Assembly: GCA_019748295.1 (NCBI GenBank)
Contig: JAIEPT010000186.1
Location: forward strand, 1-36,234
From: Gemmataceae bacterium
GTDB lineage: Bacteria > Planctomycetota > Planctomycetia > Gemmatales > Gemmataceae
Reading direction: 5' to 3'
DNA length: 36,234 bases
The translations under genes were made by a program, and so were the position numbers. A model generated the notes under the pieces. The model had not been told where the DNA came from, did no database searches, and worked only from the letters and a program-made list of their open reading frames with translations. This document shows, piece after piece, positions 14,375-23,359 of this stretch (position 1 is the first letter of the stretch; each line of letters opens with the position of its first letter).

Positions 14375-16978
14375 TTACGGCTTCACGCCGAGGCGTTGGT
14401 AGGCTTCGTCCACTTCCTGGCGGACGCGCGGGTCGGTGTCGGTTCGCAGCGTTTGCAGCGTGCCGAGCACCGGTTCGCCCTGGATGTTGAGCCGCGACAG
14501 GCTGTAGACGCAACCGGCTCGGACGGTAGCGGCGGGATCCTGGCGAGCTGTCGTGCAGAGGGCTTGCAACACCTGCGGGTGGTTGCGATGGTCATAGGTC
14601 GCCAGCGTTTGAGCCGCCCACTCGCGTTGAGCAGGGTAGGCCGATTCGCAAAGCACGCGGACCAAATTCGACACCGCCTGCGATTCCGACTGCGGCGTCC
14701 GCCGATCCATCGTAGCGTTGGCCATGCCGTTCGCCTGGCCTTGCGGCATCTGATAGCCGACCGGAGCGACCGGATAGCCGGGTTGCGGCTGGTAAGCTGC
14801 CTGGAGCGGGTAGCCGACCGCGGGCATCGCCTGCGGGTAGTAGGCTTGCGGCGGATAGTGGCCCGCTTGCGGCATCATGCCGGGCTGCTGGTAGTATTGC
14901 TGCGGCATCTGCTGCGGATAGCCGTAAGCCTGCTGAATCTGCTGCTGCTGTTGCTGCTGTTGCTGCAGATCGAACGCATTGCCGGGCATCTGCGGCTGAG
15001 CGACCGGCGGCGGCTGCGGCGTCATGAACGCGTTGAACGCCGGAGCTTGCTGGCCCGCCCCAGGAGCGGGCGGCATGAACGCGTTCTGCGACCACGGATT
15101 GTTCGGCGGTTGCGGCAGACTGACATTCGGACCGCCCGGAGGGCCTGGCGGCAGGAAGACCGGCGGAGCCATCGGCTGACGCGTCACGTTCGGCACCGTG
15201 GCGATCGGCACGGGGATGAAGGCCGGGTTTCCGCCCGGGCCGCCCGCCGCCATCACTGAGCCGATGCCGGCAGGAAGCGGTTGCCTGCCGTTGTTCGGCA
15301 GCGGGGGAGGCGCATCGGGTCCAAGCTTTCTCTCGGCGGCGATCTTTTCCGGATTCATCAGCACGTCGGCGAAGTTCTTTTCCTTCTCCGTGACCGAGGT
15401 CGGCGGGGCCTTCGGCCTCTCGAGCGTCGATTGGCCGGGGACTTGGGCTTTCGGCGCATCGGTTTTGCCCCAGCTCAGCCGCCAGTCGCGCTTTGGCTGC
15501 TGCACGACCGGCTTCACTTCGGCTTTCGGAGCCTCGGATACATCAGGGCGCGTCTCGGCCAACATGGGAGGCGGAGCCAGCGATGTGGGCGTTTCGATTT
15601 TAGGCATCGCCGCCGACTTCGTTTCCTTATTCAGTGCGGGGGCCATCGCCGTGGAGAACGGCACGCGAGCCGGAGCGGGTTGGATGACCTGCGTCGTCGG
15701 AGCCGGCTTGCCGAAAACACGCTGCATCAGCGGGCCGCGTTGCGGTTCCGACTGGGGCAGCGCGACGACCGGCTGGGTCAACGGGCCGCGAAGCGGTTCC
15801 GATTTGGGAAGCCCGGCCCCCCACGGCATCGATGGGCTGCGTTGCGGATCGGACTTGGGAAGCGTGACCACCGACTCCACGATAGGAACCGGCGGACTGC
15901 CGTTGGCCGGATCGGTGACGGTGATGATGGTTTCGCCGCTGGGCGAGAAGCTGGTCTTGGGCGCCAAAGTCTGCGTCGTCGTCTGCGTCGTTGTCTTCGA
16001 GCCGAACAGCGAGCCACGCTTCGGAGCGGCAACGGAGCCGACCCCATGCGGCGTCGCCAAAGACGGCGGGCACGTTTCGCAGACCGGCGTGGAGACGGGT
16101 GCCGTTGGCGTTGGAACGCACGTGGTGCATTCGCTGATCGGCGTGGTTTTGGTCACGGGGCCCGCGAAAAGCCGAGAACCGGGTTTCGTCTTCGAGTACG
16201 TCGGGGGCGAGTACGTTGGGGGCGAGTACGTTGGGGGCGAGTACGCCCCGGGCGATTGCTCGGCGATGATCGGCGTGCTCGGCGCGAAGGGAGTGCTTGT
16301 CGTGATCGGAGCCGACGGCGGCGGAGCGAGCGGTGCTCCACCCGCGTAGGTCTTGGGCGGCATCATCGCCGGCGGAACGGATGTCGGCGGCATCGAGGCC
16401 GGGATGTGGTTCGGCAGCGTCCGGGGCGATCCATCGACCATGCGCGGGCCGTTGTTCGTGACGGTCGTTTCCGGGCCGTTCGAAGTCGGCTGGCTCGGCA
16501 GATCGAGCACGCGCGGGCCGTTCGTCGTCACCGGGATCGTATTCGCGTCCGGCAAGTTCAGGTTCGTGCCGTTGGCGACGGCGATGTTGGAAGTCGCCGA
16601 AGCGCCGCGGAAGGCGGGCACGCCGGGAGGCGGCGTGGCGGCGCCGAGTCCCCAGTGGTAGATGCGGGTGGGCCGGGCTTCCTTGCCGTCCATGCGGGTC
16701 GAGGAGCCATCCTCGATCAGCGTGATCGTCTCGCCGTCATGCACGGCGGAGAGCTGATGGGCGGTGGAGCCGTCCGGCAATTTCCATGTATGGATAAGCC
16801 GGCAGCGAAGGCTTTTGCCGTTTTCGTAGAGGGTGACGGTGCGCTCGGCCTTTGTCGTCGCGGAGCCGTGAGGCGCCTCGAAGGGGGTCTGCGCTTGGGT
16901 GCTCATGGCGACCAGGGCGCCCGACAGGCCGACGCCAGCCATGCTGAACAGGGCTCGTTTCCAGAGCGAGCGGGACAT
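14375..16978 (-). CDS. Exported Pro/Gln-rich protein with C-terminal HEAT repeats
   Basis: An 867-residue protein. Residues 1-30 are a signal peptide (basic start, hydrophobic core, ending STQA-QTP). Residues about 30-110 are a small globular part (TVTLYENGKSLRCRLIHTWKLPDGS). The long middle, about 110-755, is low-complexity: Pro/Ser/Thr-rich with PPTYS tandem units near 250, about three copies of a KSEPxRGPL unit near 375-420, and a run of nine Gln near 680. The last 100 residues form HEAT-like helical repeats (EWAAQTLATYDHRNHPQVLQAL, AATVRAGCVYSLSRLNI, DPRVRQEVDEAYQRLGV). It probably sits in the periplasm or cell envelope and binds other proteins. No enzymatic motif is visible. The gene is single, ended by a strong terminator at 14315-14350. 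Confidence 0.85.
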   Translation of the reverse strand: MSRSLWKRALFSMAGVGLSGALVAMSTQAQTPFEAPHGSATTKAERTVTLYENGKSLRCRLIHTWKLPDGSTAHQLSAVHDGETITLIEDGSSTRMDGKEARPTRIYHWGLGAATPPPGVPAFRGASATSNIAVANGTNLNLPDANTIPVTTNGPRVLDLPSQPTSNGPETTVTNNGPRMVDGSPRTLPNHIPASMPPTSVPPAMMPPKTYAGGAPLAPPPSAPITTSTPFAPSTPIIAEQSPGAYSPPTYSPPTYSPPTYSKTKPGSRLFAGPVTKTTPISECTTCVPTPTAPVSTPVCETCPPSLATPHGVGSVAAPKRGSLFGSKTTTQTTTQTLAPKTSFSPSGETIITVTDPANGSPPVPIVESVVTLPKSDPQRSPSMPWGAGLPKSEPLRGPLTQPVVALPQSEPQRGPLMQRVFGKPAPTTQVIQPAPARVPFSTAMAPALNKETKSAAMPKIETPTSLAPPPMLAETRPDVSEAPKAEVKPVVQQPKRDWRLSWGKTDAPKAQVPGQSTLERPKAPPTSVTEKEKNFADVLMNPEKIAAERKLGPDAPPPLPNNGRQPLPAGIGSVMAAGGPGGNPAFIPVPIATVPNVTRQPMAPPVFLPPGPPGGPNVSLPQPPNNPWSQNAFMPPAPGAGQQAPAFNAFMTPQPPPVAQPQMPGNAFDLQQQQQQQQQIQQAYGYPQQMPQQYYQQPGMMPQAGHYPPQAYYPQAMPAVGYPLQAAYQPQPGYPVAPVGYQMPQGQANGMANATMDRRTPQSESQAVSNLVRVLCESAYPAQREWAAQTLATYDHRNHPQVLQALCTTARQDPAATVRAGCVYSLSRLNIQGEPVLGTLQTLRTDTDPRVRQEVDEAYQRLGVKP
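16194..16253. repeat. 15-bp tandem repeat x4 inside the HEAT protein gene
   Basis: Four in-frame 15-base units, GAGTACGTYGGGGGC (16194-16208, 16209-16223, 16224-16238) plus a diverged fourth (16239-16253). On the coding strand they give the five-residue PPTYS-type repeats. Because the unit is a multiple of three, gain or loss of copies changes length without shifting frame. Confidence 0.9.
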
Positions 16979-17257
16979 GGGAAGGCACTCCTTCTGACGG
17001 CGATAAGCGGGTTCGTCTGCTCGACGGACCCGGTGTGGTTTGAGGCGGGCGCGTGATTTCGTCGCTGCAATAGGTATCGGTCGCGGCAGCGATTCCCATC
17101 AATCCGACTTTTCCGATTGGTCCGAAAAGACGAGCTTTTCGGAACGTGCCGCCACCGCCCCGTTTGTCGCGGAAACGCAAATTGCGCAGTTTGACGTGGG
17201 TAGGTCTCGAACCGCTGTGGGAGCGAGGGGACGGTTTGAACGGTAAACAGACCGTTG

Positions 17258-17425
17258 ACGTGCCATGCTTCGTCGGATCCCTTGCCGGGCTCTTCAAAGC
17301 TTCCCCTTCCACCGACGAAGCATGCGAAGCTTCCGAAGCCTTCAACCCTCGGTCTGGGGGATGCTTGGACGGCGAAAGCGGGCAGTTCGCTGGCCCCTGC
17401 CACGGACCCGCCCAAGCATGGCACG
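17258..17425. repeat. Inverted repeats in the 500-base gap upstream of the HEAT protein gene
   Basis: CGTGCCATGCTT near 17259 pairs with AAGCATGGCACG near 17413. Inside, CATGCTTCGTCGG (17264-17276) pairs with CCGACGAAGCATG (17311-17323). The rest of the gap 16979-17487 holds the HEAT gene's upstream region and no credible ORF; I cannot pick a promoter with confidence. Confidence 0.65.
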
Positions 17426-17487
17426 CCGCCGCTTGCTTTAAGCCGAAGAACTCAATATGAACTCATGTCTGTCCAAGGTTGGATGCG

Positions 17488-19740
17488 TTACCCACGCGTA
17501 CGCAGGCGGCTTTGGATCGCAAGGAGGAGATATGCGGCAATCACCATGGCCAACGTGATGCCCAGGAGCCATTCGGCGGCGTTGAGGCGACGCGATGCGA
17601 AAACTTCGGCGTAAGGCGTTGGATCGTCGTAGGCGAAGCTGCGGAGCAGGATGTCGCCGTGGCGTGAGAGGGTGCCGAGTGAAACCTTCGCCGCAAGCGA
17701 TGCGTCGGACCCGTCTGAGGGGTATGCGAGGTGGAGCGAATCACGCAAGCGTTGCGGGTCGCGAACGACGACGCTGAAAAGAATCTGCACGATCATCAGC
17801 AACGGCAACAAAAAGTTCGCGGCAACTTTCGATCGGCCCGCCAGCGCGGAGAGGACGAGGCCATGCGCCACGGCGGCGAGGTGGACGAGCCACAGCGCAA
17901 GGCCGGCGAACAAGTAGTCGCGCAGCTCCGGCTGTCCCCCGGCGAAACGAAGCAGCACCAGCAGCGACCAGAAAATCCAAAGCTGCAGGGTCGCCATGCC
18001 GGCAAGCACGGTCAGTTTGCCGCCGAGGTACGAACTGATTCGCAAATAGAGAAACTGCTCGTGGTCGAAGACCTCGCGCTCGCCGACGATCGACATGAGG
18101 CTAAGGCTCGCCCCCATCCACACGACGCTGAGGATTGCGAAGAAACCCAGCAGGGGCGGGTTGTCGCTTCCTTGCAAAGCGAGGTGCAGCACGATGGCGA
18201 ACACGGCGGGAATGCCGAGCAGCGGCAGCAGCACTCGCAGGGGCCAACCGTTGAACAGCAACGCCCACTCGCGGCGAATCATGACGCTCGTCTGAGCCCA
18301 CGCGCCGGCGCGGAGGCTGCCCACGTCCACTGCTTGCGTGCGAGGCGGTTCGGATTTGGAGACTGGTTGCGTTGATGATTTTGACGGGATTTCGGAGGTG
18401 TCGGCAACCGGTTTGCCGTCGTAGCGGATTTCGCCTCGTTCGATGAACAGCATGCGGTCGCAGAGGGCGGCTTGTTCGAGGCTATGAGTGATGAGGACGA
18501 CGGTGCAGCCGCGGTCCGCGAGGCCGCGCAAGAGGCGCATGAGGGCGATTTCGCGTACGCGATCCAGGCCGCGCGCAGGCTCGTCGAGCAGGGCCAGGCG
18601 GGGGCGGGCCAGCAATTCGCAGGCGATGCGGACGCGCTGTTGTTCGCCGCCGCTGAGTTGCTCGAGTTTCGCGTTCCAACGCTCCTCGGGCACTTCCAGG
18701 CTGCGAAAGAGCCCTTCCGCTTCCTGCGTCGCCTGCCGGCCCAACCGCGATTCGGCGATGAAACGGAGCGACTGCCTCGGCGTCAGCTCGGGATGCACGA
18801 ACGCATCCTGCGAGAGATAGGCTAGCGCGCTGCGGTAGCGTTGCGGATACCGGTCGGCATCGTGCCCATCGATGGCGAGCGAGCCGAAGGCGTAACCTGG
18901 GAGGCGCGCGAGTGCCTTCAGCAGCGTCGATTTGCCCGCTCCGCTTTCGCCGGCGATGGCGACGAACTGGCCCGGGAGAAGATGCAGGTTTGGAATGTTG
19001 AGGCGACGGCTGCGGACGAGGTTGGTCGCCACGATGTCCGCCCCCCGAAGCAGCGGAGCCGGGACGAGATAGCCGTCGTGGCTGAAGATCCACGCGAAAG
19101 GGCCGATCTGGATGAGATCGCCGCCTTGCAACTCGCAAGCGAGGATGCGCCGTCGATTGACGAAGGTGCCTTCCGCCGTCGCGTGATCGGCGAGCCAGTA
19201 GGGGCCATCTTCTGCCTGGCGAGCGATGACCGCATGCCGCAATGCGACACGGTCGTCGGCGAGTTGCATGTCGCAGTCCGCGGAGCGGCCGATCGCCCAT
19301 TCGGGGGCGGAGGCGAGCGATCGCGGAGACAGTATCGTCGCGGGATTCGCGGCGAATCTCGGAGCGCCTGCGGTGTCGTCGTTCCATGCCTGCTGCCACA
19401 GCGAGATGGCGGCGCCGGAGGCGGTGAACTTGGCGGGAGTCGAGGTTTCGCGGTTCGCGTTGCCGAGGCGGACGAGGAATCGGCCGTTTCCTTTCGGTTC
19501 CACCCAAAGCGTTTCGCCAATGAGCGGCAACTTCAGCGGCTCATCGGGCAAACCGGAAACCGCGGCAACGCCGTCCGCCCAGCGAACTTCAAGGTGAAGC
19601 TGAATGGGACGCGATTGCGCTAGCGCATTCCGGAAATGGGGACGGCTTTGCGACAGCCACGCGATCTCGAAGCCGCAACGGCAAACGCTGCGCTCGGCGG
19701 GCAACATCGCGTGGCATTTCGGACAGCACACGTCGCTCAT
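17488..19740 (-). CDS. Zinc ribbon-FHA-ABC ATPase-ABC-2 permease fusion
   Basis: A 750-residue single-chain ABC half-transporter (ABCG-like order). Residues about 5-25 are a small zinc ribbon (CPKC...CRCG). Residues about 147-217 are an FHA domain (WAIGRSADCDMQL, ...TAEGTFVNRRR), a phosphothreonine reader. Residues about 237-442 are the ABC ATPase: Walker A GESGAGKST, signature LSGGEQQRV, Walker B LALLDEPARGLD, switch His THSLE. Residues about 490-750 hold around six membrane helices of ABC-2 type. The fused FHA suggests that transport or assembly is controlled by Ser/Thr phosphorylation; the substrate is unknown. The ATG at 19740 gives MSDVCCPKC; an ATG 3 codons earlier is possible. No operon partner is seen. 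Confidence 0.9.
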   Translation of the reverse strand: MSDVCCPKCHAMLPAERSVCRCGFEIAWLSQSRPHFRNALAQSRPIQLHLEVRWADGVAAVSGLPDEPLKLPLIGETLWVEPKGNGRFLVRLGNANRETSTPAKFTASGAAISLWQQAWNDDTAGAPRFAANPATILSPRSLASAPEWAIGRSADCDMQLADDRVALRHAVIARQAEDGPYWLADHATAEGTFVNRRRILACELQGGDLIQIGPFAWIFSHDGYLVPAPLLRGADIVATNLVRSRRLNIPNLHLLPGQFVAIAGESGAGKSTLLKALARLPGYAFGSLAIDGHDADRYPQRYRSALAYLSQDAFVHPELTPRQSLRFIAESRLGRQATQEAEGLFRSLEVPEERWNAKLEQLSGGEQQRVRIACELLARPRLALLDEPARGLDRVREIALMRLLRGLADRGCTVVLITHSLEQAALCDRMLFIERGEIRYDGKPVADTSEIPSKSSTQPVSKSEPPRTQAVDVGSLRAGAWAQTSVMIRREWALLFNGWPLRVLLPLLGIPAVFAIVLHLALQGSDNPPLLGFFAILSVVWMGASLSLMSIVGEREVFDHEQFLYLRISSYLGGKLTVLAGMATLQLWIFWSLLVLLRFAGGQPELRDYLFAGLALWLVHLAAVAHGLVLSALAGRSKVAANFLLPLLMIVQILFSVVVRDPQRLRDSLHLAYPSDGSDASLAAKVSLGTLSRHGDILLRSFAYDDPTPYAEVFASRRLNAAEWLLGITLAMVIAAYLLLAIQSRLRTRG

Positions 19741-19805
19741 GCGGTCCATGTTATGAACGATCTGCGGGCGACTTGCAAGACTCTAGTGTGTTGCGGCTGC
19801 ACCAA

Positions 19806-19861
19806 CCCGACGCGTCAGTCAGCGAGGGATGCCGCCAACCCTCGCTGACTGACGCGTCGGG
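19806..19861. terminator. Hairpin of the CCCGA(A)GCGTCAG family after the DNA ligase operon
   Basis: Perfect 23-bp arms at 19806-19828 and 19839-19861 (CCCGACGCGTCAGTCAGCGA... and inverse) with a 10-base loop. It lies about 50 bases beyond the ligase stop (19914) and upstream of the FHA-ABC gene, so it could end the ligase transcript. It is the same family as 13918-13993. There is no U-tract. Confidence 0.55.
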
Positions 19862-19913
19862 CTAGTGCGAAACTGAAACCCAAGGTTTCTGTCTAGAGGA
19901 CGCACTGGACGGG

Positions 19914-21542
19914 TCAGAACAATTCTTGCTGCTCGTTCGGCTCCTCCGGCGTTTCCGGGCCGACCATCGCTTGCAGAGTTTCGAGTTTGTCCGCATCGTC
20001 GATCGTCTTGTCGGTGCGCCATCGCAAGATGCGCGGAAACCGAACGGCGATGCCCGACTTGTGCCGGGTGGAGCGAGCGATGCCTTCGAAGCCGATCTCA
20101 AAGACCATCTCCGGCTTCACGGTGCGGACGGGGCCGAACTTCTCGACCGTGTTCTTGCGGATGAAGGCGTCCACCTGGCGAATCTCGGCGTCGGTGAGGC
20201 CGGAGTAGGCTTTCGCGAAAGGGACCAGCTTGCCGTCGTCCCAGACGGCGAACGTGTAATCGGTGTAAAGGCTCGCCCGTTTGCCGTTGCCCCGTTGGGC
20301 ATACACGAGCACGGCGTCGATGGCGTAGGGATCGATCTTCCACTTCCACCAATCGCCGCGCACTCGGCCGACCCGATAAGGGGACGATCTGCGTTTCAAC
20401 ATCAGCCCTTCGACATTCCGTTGCCGGGACGCCTCACGTTGATGAGCCAGGTCAGCGTAGCTCTCGCCTTCGACGGTGGGCGAAAGCTTCAGCCGCGATT
20501 CGGGGCCGAAGGCGGCGACGATTTCCGCCAACCGGCTTCGTCTTTGTTCCAGCGGCAGTTCACGCAGGTCGACGCCGCCCTCTTCAAGCAAATCGTAGGC
20601 AAGCAACGTCACGGGCGCCTCGGCAAGAACCTTCTTCGTCAGCGACTTTCGGCCGATCCTGCGTTGCAGTTCGGCGAAGGGGAGCACTCCGCTTGCATTC
20701 CAGGGAAGAATCTCGCCGTCGATGACGGTGCCTTCGGGCAGCCGATCGCCGATGGCGGAGATTTCGGGGAAGCGCTCGGTGACGAGTTCCTCGCCGCGCG
20801 ACCAGAGAAACGTGAGCCCCGAACGGCGGATCAATTGCGAACGGATGCCGTCCCATTTCCATTCGGCCAACCATTCCGAAATGTCGCCGAGTTGCTCCGG
20901 CCCGCCTTCGAGCGGAGTCGCCAGGAAGTAGGGGTAGGGCCGACTGGGATCCGAAGCGGCCGCTCCGGGGGCGACGAGGGCGCGGAAGAATTCGGGCGTG
21001 GGCCGCCATTCCCCCATGAGGCGATGAGCGAGTATGGACGGCGCGAGATCGGCGGCCCGTGCGATGCCGAGGATCACCATCTGCTGCGACACGCCTACGC
21101 GGAAGGCGCCGGTGATGAGCTTGTTCCAAAGGAATCGCTGCCGGGCGTCCAATTCGGCCCATGCTTGCAGCAATGCCCTGCGTTGGCCTCCCTCGTCGGC
21201 GCCGCGCAGGGGAAGCAGGCGTTCTTCGACCCATTCATGCAGGGGCCGTTCGCTGGCTACGGGCGCCTCGGGCATGAGCAGCGCCATCGTCTCGGCAAGG
21301 TCGCCGACGGCGTGGTAGCTCTCGTCGAACAGCCAATCCGGCACCTTGGCGGCTTCAAGGGCCCATTGGCGTAGAAACCGCGTCGGCACGACTTGCTTGG
21401 GTTTGCGTCCCGTGAGGAAGTAGACTGCCCAGGCCGCATCGGCGGCGTCGGCGACCATAAAATAGTCGGCCAAGGCGGCGATCTTCGCATTCGTTTTCGT
21501 CGTCTCGTCGAGCGAGGCGAAGAGATCGGCAAAGCGTTTCAC
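19914..21542 (-). CDS. ATP-dependent DNA ligase
   Basis: A 542-residue ligase that seals DNA nicks using ATP. Residues 1-200 are the N-terminal DNA-binding domain of bacterial ATP-dependent ligases (RQRFLWNKLITGAFRVGVSQQMV). The nucleotidyltransferase core holds the motif I lysine Lys229 (EWKWDGIRSQ), VIDGEILPW (motif III region), EGLMLKRRSSPY (motif IV) and WWKWK (motif V). The C-terminal part, about 405-530, is the OB fold (FEIGFEGIARSTRHKSGIAVRFPRI). This is the type paired with a dedicated MBL-fold exonuclease, and indeed that gene lies directly upstream, overlapping by 4 bases (GTGA). The start is GTG at 21542; the longer open frame upstream is out of frame with the exonuclease and has no family similarity. 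Likely a repair role. Confidence 0.95.
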   Translation of the reverse strand: MKRFADLFASLDETTKTNAKIAALADYFMVADAADAAWAVYFLTGRKPKQVVPTRFLRQWALEAAKVPDWLFDESYHAVGDLAETMALLMPEAPVASERPLHEWVEERLLPLRGADEGGQRRALLQAWAELDARQRFLWNKLITGAFRVGVSQQMVILGIARAADLAPSILAHRLMGEWRPTPEFFRALVAPGAAASDPSRPYPYFLATPLEGGPEQLGDISEWLAEWKWDGIRSQLIRRSGLTFLWSRGEELVTERFPEISAIGDRLPEGTVIDGEILPWNASGVLPFAELQRRIGRKSLTKKVLAEAPVTLLAYDLLEEGGVDLRELPLEQRRSRLAEIVAAFGPESRLKLSPTVEGESYADLAHQREASRQRNVEGLMLKRRSSPYRVGRVRGDWWKWKIDPYAIDAVLVYAQRGNGKRASLYTDYTFAVWDDGKLVPFAKAYSGLTDAEIRQVDAFIRKNTVEKFGPVRTVKPEMVFEIGFEGIARSTRHKSGIAVRFPRILRWRTDKTIDDADKLETLQAMVGPETPEEPNEQQELF

Positions 21543-22591
21543 GGAGCCGCCTCCGTCGGTTCGGTCGGCGCTTCGTCCCCGCTTTCCGCTTCGGCTTCGC
21601 CGACGAATCGCGTCTCCACTCCCTGGGCATCGATGCCGCGCTCGCGCAGATAACGGACCAACACGGCGATGTAGCCGTGCGTCACCCATACCTGCTCCGC
21701 CCCCGTCGCTTCGATCGCGGAGAGCAGCCCCGGCCAATCGGCGTGATCCGACAGCACCAAGCCGCGATCGACCGCCCGGCGACGCCGCGTGCCGCGGATC
21801 CGCATCCAGCCGCTTGCGATCGCCGCTGAAAAGGGAGCGAACGTGCGGACCCATGTCGAGCCATGGGCTGAAGGGGGCGCGACGATCAGCGACCCCGCCC
21901 ACGGCTTCTTCTCGCCGCGCTTTACTTCGATCTTCCCCGCATGCTGCGTGGGGGGAAGCTTGACCCCGGCAGCGCGGTACGCGTCGTTGAGACGTTCCAC
22001 GGCGCCATGCGTGAAGATCGGGCCGATGCTCGGATCGGCCATCGCGAGCAGCCGTTGTGCCTTCCCCAGGGAATACGCATAGACGATGCTCGCGCGCCCC
22101 GCATCCGCGTTGGCTCGCCACCATGTATTGAGGTCGCCGGTCAAATCCTCGGCCGACTTCCAGCGGTAGATCGGCAGGCCGAAGGTCGATTCGGTGATGA
22201 ACGTGTGACAGCGAACGGGCTCGAAGCTCTCGCAGGTGGGATTGCCGCCGCCGGGCCGATAGTCGCCGCTGGCGACCCACACTTCTCCCTGATGCTCAAG
22301 GCGAACCTGGGCGGAGCCGAGCACATGGCCAGCCGGGTGAAAGGAAATGCCCACGCCCTGGTGGCGAGTTTGCTCTCCATACGGAAGGGTGTCGATGATC
22401 GCCTGATCGGGAAGCCTCGCTCGGGTGACCGTCTCGCCCGTCTTGGCAACAAGGTAACGCTCGCTTCCTCCTCGTAGGTGGTCCGCATGCGCATGCGTCA
22501 CCACGGCACGCGCGACGGGCTTCCATGGGTCGATGTGAAATCCACCGGCCGCGCAGTAGAGTCCAGCGTCCGAAAGCGTCAAGAGGGGCAT
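21539..22591 (-). CDS. Ligase-associated MBL-fold DNA exonuclease
   Basis: A 350-residue metallo-beta-lactamase-fold nuclease related to SNM1/CPSF73 and annotated as ligase-associated exonuclease. The metal-binding motif THAHADH is at residues 32-38; FHPAGHVLGSAQV, STFGLPIYRW and VLSDHADWPGLL supply the later metal and beta-CASP-like residues. It should trim DNA ends before sealing by the ligase encoded next. The other two usual partners, a large DEXH helicase and the PdeM-like phosphoesterase, are not in this window. The gene is divergent from the DUF2383-like gene; its promoter lies in the 238-base gap 22592-22829. Confidence 0.93.
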   Translation of the reverse strand: MPLLTLSDAGLYCAAGGFHIDPWKPVARAVVTHAHADHLRGGSERYLVAKTGETVTRARLPDQAIIDTLPYGEQTRHQGVGISFHPAGHVLGSAQVRLEHQGEVWVASGDYRPGGGNPTCESFEPVRCHTFITESTFGLPIYRWKSAEDLTGDLNTWWRANADAGRASIVYAYSLGKAQRLLAMADPSIGPIFTHGAVERLNDAYRAAGVKLPPTQHAGKIEVKRGEKKPWAGSLIVAPPSAHGSTWVRTFAPFSAAIASGWMRIRGTRRRRAVDRGLVLSDHADWPGLLSAIEATGAEQVWVTHGYIAVLVRYLRERGIDAQGVETRFVGEAEAESGDEAPTEPTEAAP

Positions 22592-22763
22592 GTACCGTTA
22601 CCTAAATGCGAATGCGCTTTCCCGTTCCGTTGTTTTCCTTTGAAACCTTCTTTGCCAATCCTGGGCCGATTTCGTTTCATGGCCCACCGCTACTCTCGAG
22701 CACGGTCTAGGCCAGAACGGAATTCCACCAAATTCTTTTCCAAACGTGTTTAAACGTTTTTCC

Positions 22764-22780
22764 TGGCCCAGTCGTTGCTT
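22764..22780 (+). promoter_or_regulatory. Sigma-54-type (-24/-12) promoter candidate
   Basis: The sequence TGGCCC-AGTCG-TTGCTT matches the RpoN consensus TGGCAC-N5-TTGCW at all but one core position. GG (22765-22766) and GC (22777-22778) have the required 10-base separation. Transcription would begin near 22790, 40 bases before the DUF2383-like start. The preceding AT-rich stretch (22730-22760) could hold an activator site. This rests on consensus match only. Confidence 0.6.
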
Positions 22781-22829
22781 TCTTTCCTGAACGCAAGTTC
22801 GATTGCACTCCTCTTTCAGCGGATTCAGC

Positions 22830-23327
22830 ATGACTACCCTCCTTTTACCGACGAATCTTCGTGAATCGTCGGATCGAATAGATGCCCTCGCCCGCCCCGA
22901 TCTGGACGGCATGAACGATCTGCTTCGGCAGGAGATTGCCGTCTCCGACGCATATCGTCGCGTGATGGAGCTTATGCCCCACGATCGGTGCGTTGGCGAG
23001 TGGATTCGGATTCGCAGCGAGCACCAACGTGCCGTCACCATGCTTGCGATCCGCATTCGCCTGACCGGCGGCGAACCCGTCGACCCCTCGCGCGCCTGGC
23101 GCATGTCGGCCCTCACGATGTTCAGCATCCGGCCAAAGACGGCGTTGGCGAGCTTGCTGCGTGATTTGATTCGTGCCGAAGAACACTTGGCTCGCTGCTA
23201 CGAAGAGATTCTGGAAGCCCAGGAGCTTTCGTCTGAAGCCCACGAGTTCGCTCGTGCGGATTTTCTGCCGCGTTGCCGTGAGCATATCGCGGTATTGAGC
23301 CGGCTGCACGAGGAGTGCGACGCGTAA
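22830..23327 (+). CDS. DUF2383/PA2169-like four-helix bundle protein
   Basis: A 165-residue, all-helical, cytoplasmic protein resembling the ferritin-like PA2169/DUF2383 family. Helix 1 is LNDLL-type (DGMNDLLRQEIAVSDAYRRVMEL). Helix 2 is EWIRIRSEHQRAVTMLAIRIR. The GGEPVDPSRAWR linker is typical. Helix 3 is ASLLRDLIRAEEHLARCYEEILE, and helix 4 ends AHEFARADFLPRCREHI. Family function is unknown; members are often stress-induced. The ATG at 22830 is used since the family part begins after it; an upstream TTG would add 9 residues. It sits just before dps, and both have sigma-54-like elements, suggesting a shared stress response. Confidence 0.75.
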   Translation: MTTLLLPTNLRESSDRIDALARPDLDGMNDLLRQEIAVSDAYRRVMELMPHDRCVGEWIRIRSEHQRAVTMLAIRIRLTGGEPVDPSRAWRMSALTMFSIRPKTALASLLRDLIRAEEHLARCYEEILEAQELSSEAHEFARADFLPRCREHIAVLSRLHEECDA

Positions 23328-23342
23328 ATCGCCCGCATTTCT

Positions 23343-23359
23343 CGGCACGAAGCGTGCAA
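23343..23359 (+). promoter_or_regulatory. Weaker sigma-54-type promoter candidate upstream of dps
   Basis: CGGCAC-GAAGC-GTGCAA has the GG (23344-23345) and GC (23356-23357) with correct 10-base separation but differs from consensus at the first T and at one T of TTGC. It lies about 160 bases before the dps start, implying a long 5' leader if used. The rest of 23328-23520 shows no other obvious element. Confidence 0.35.
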
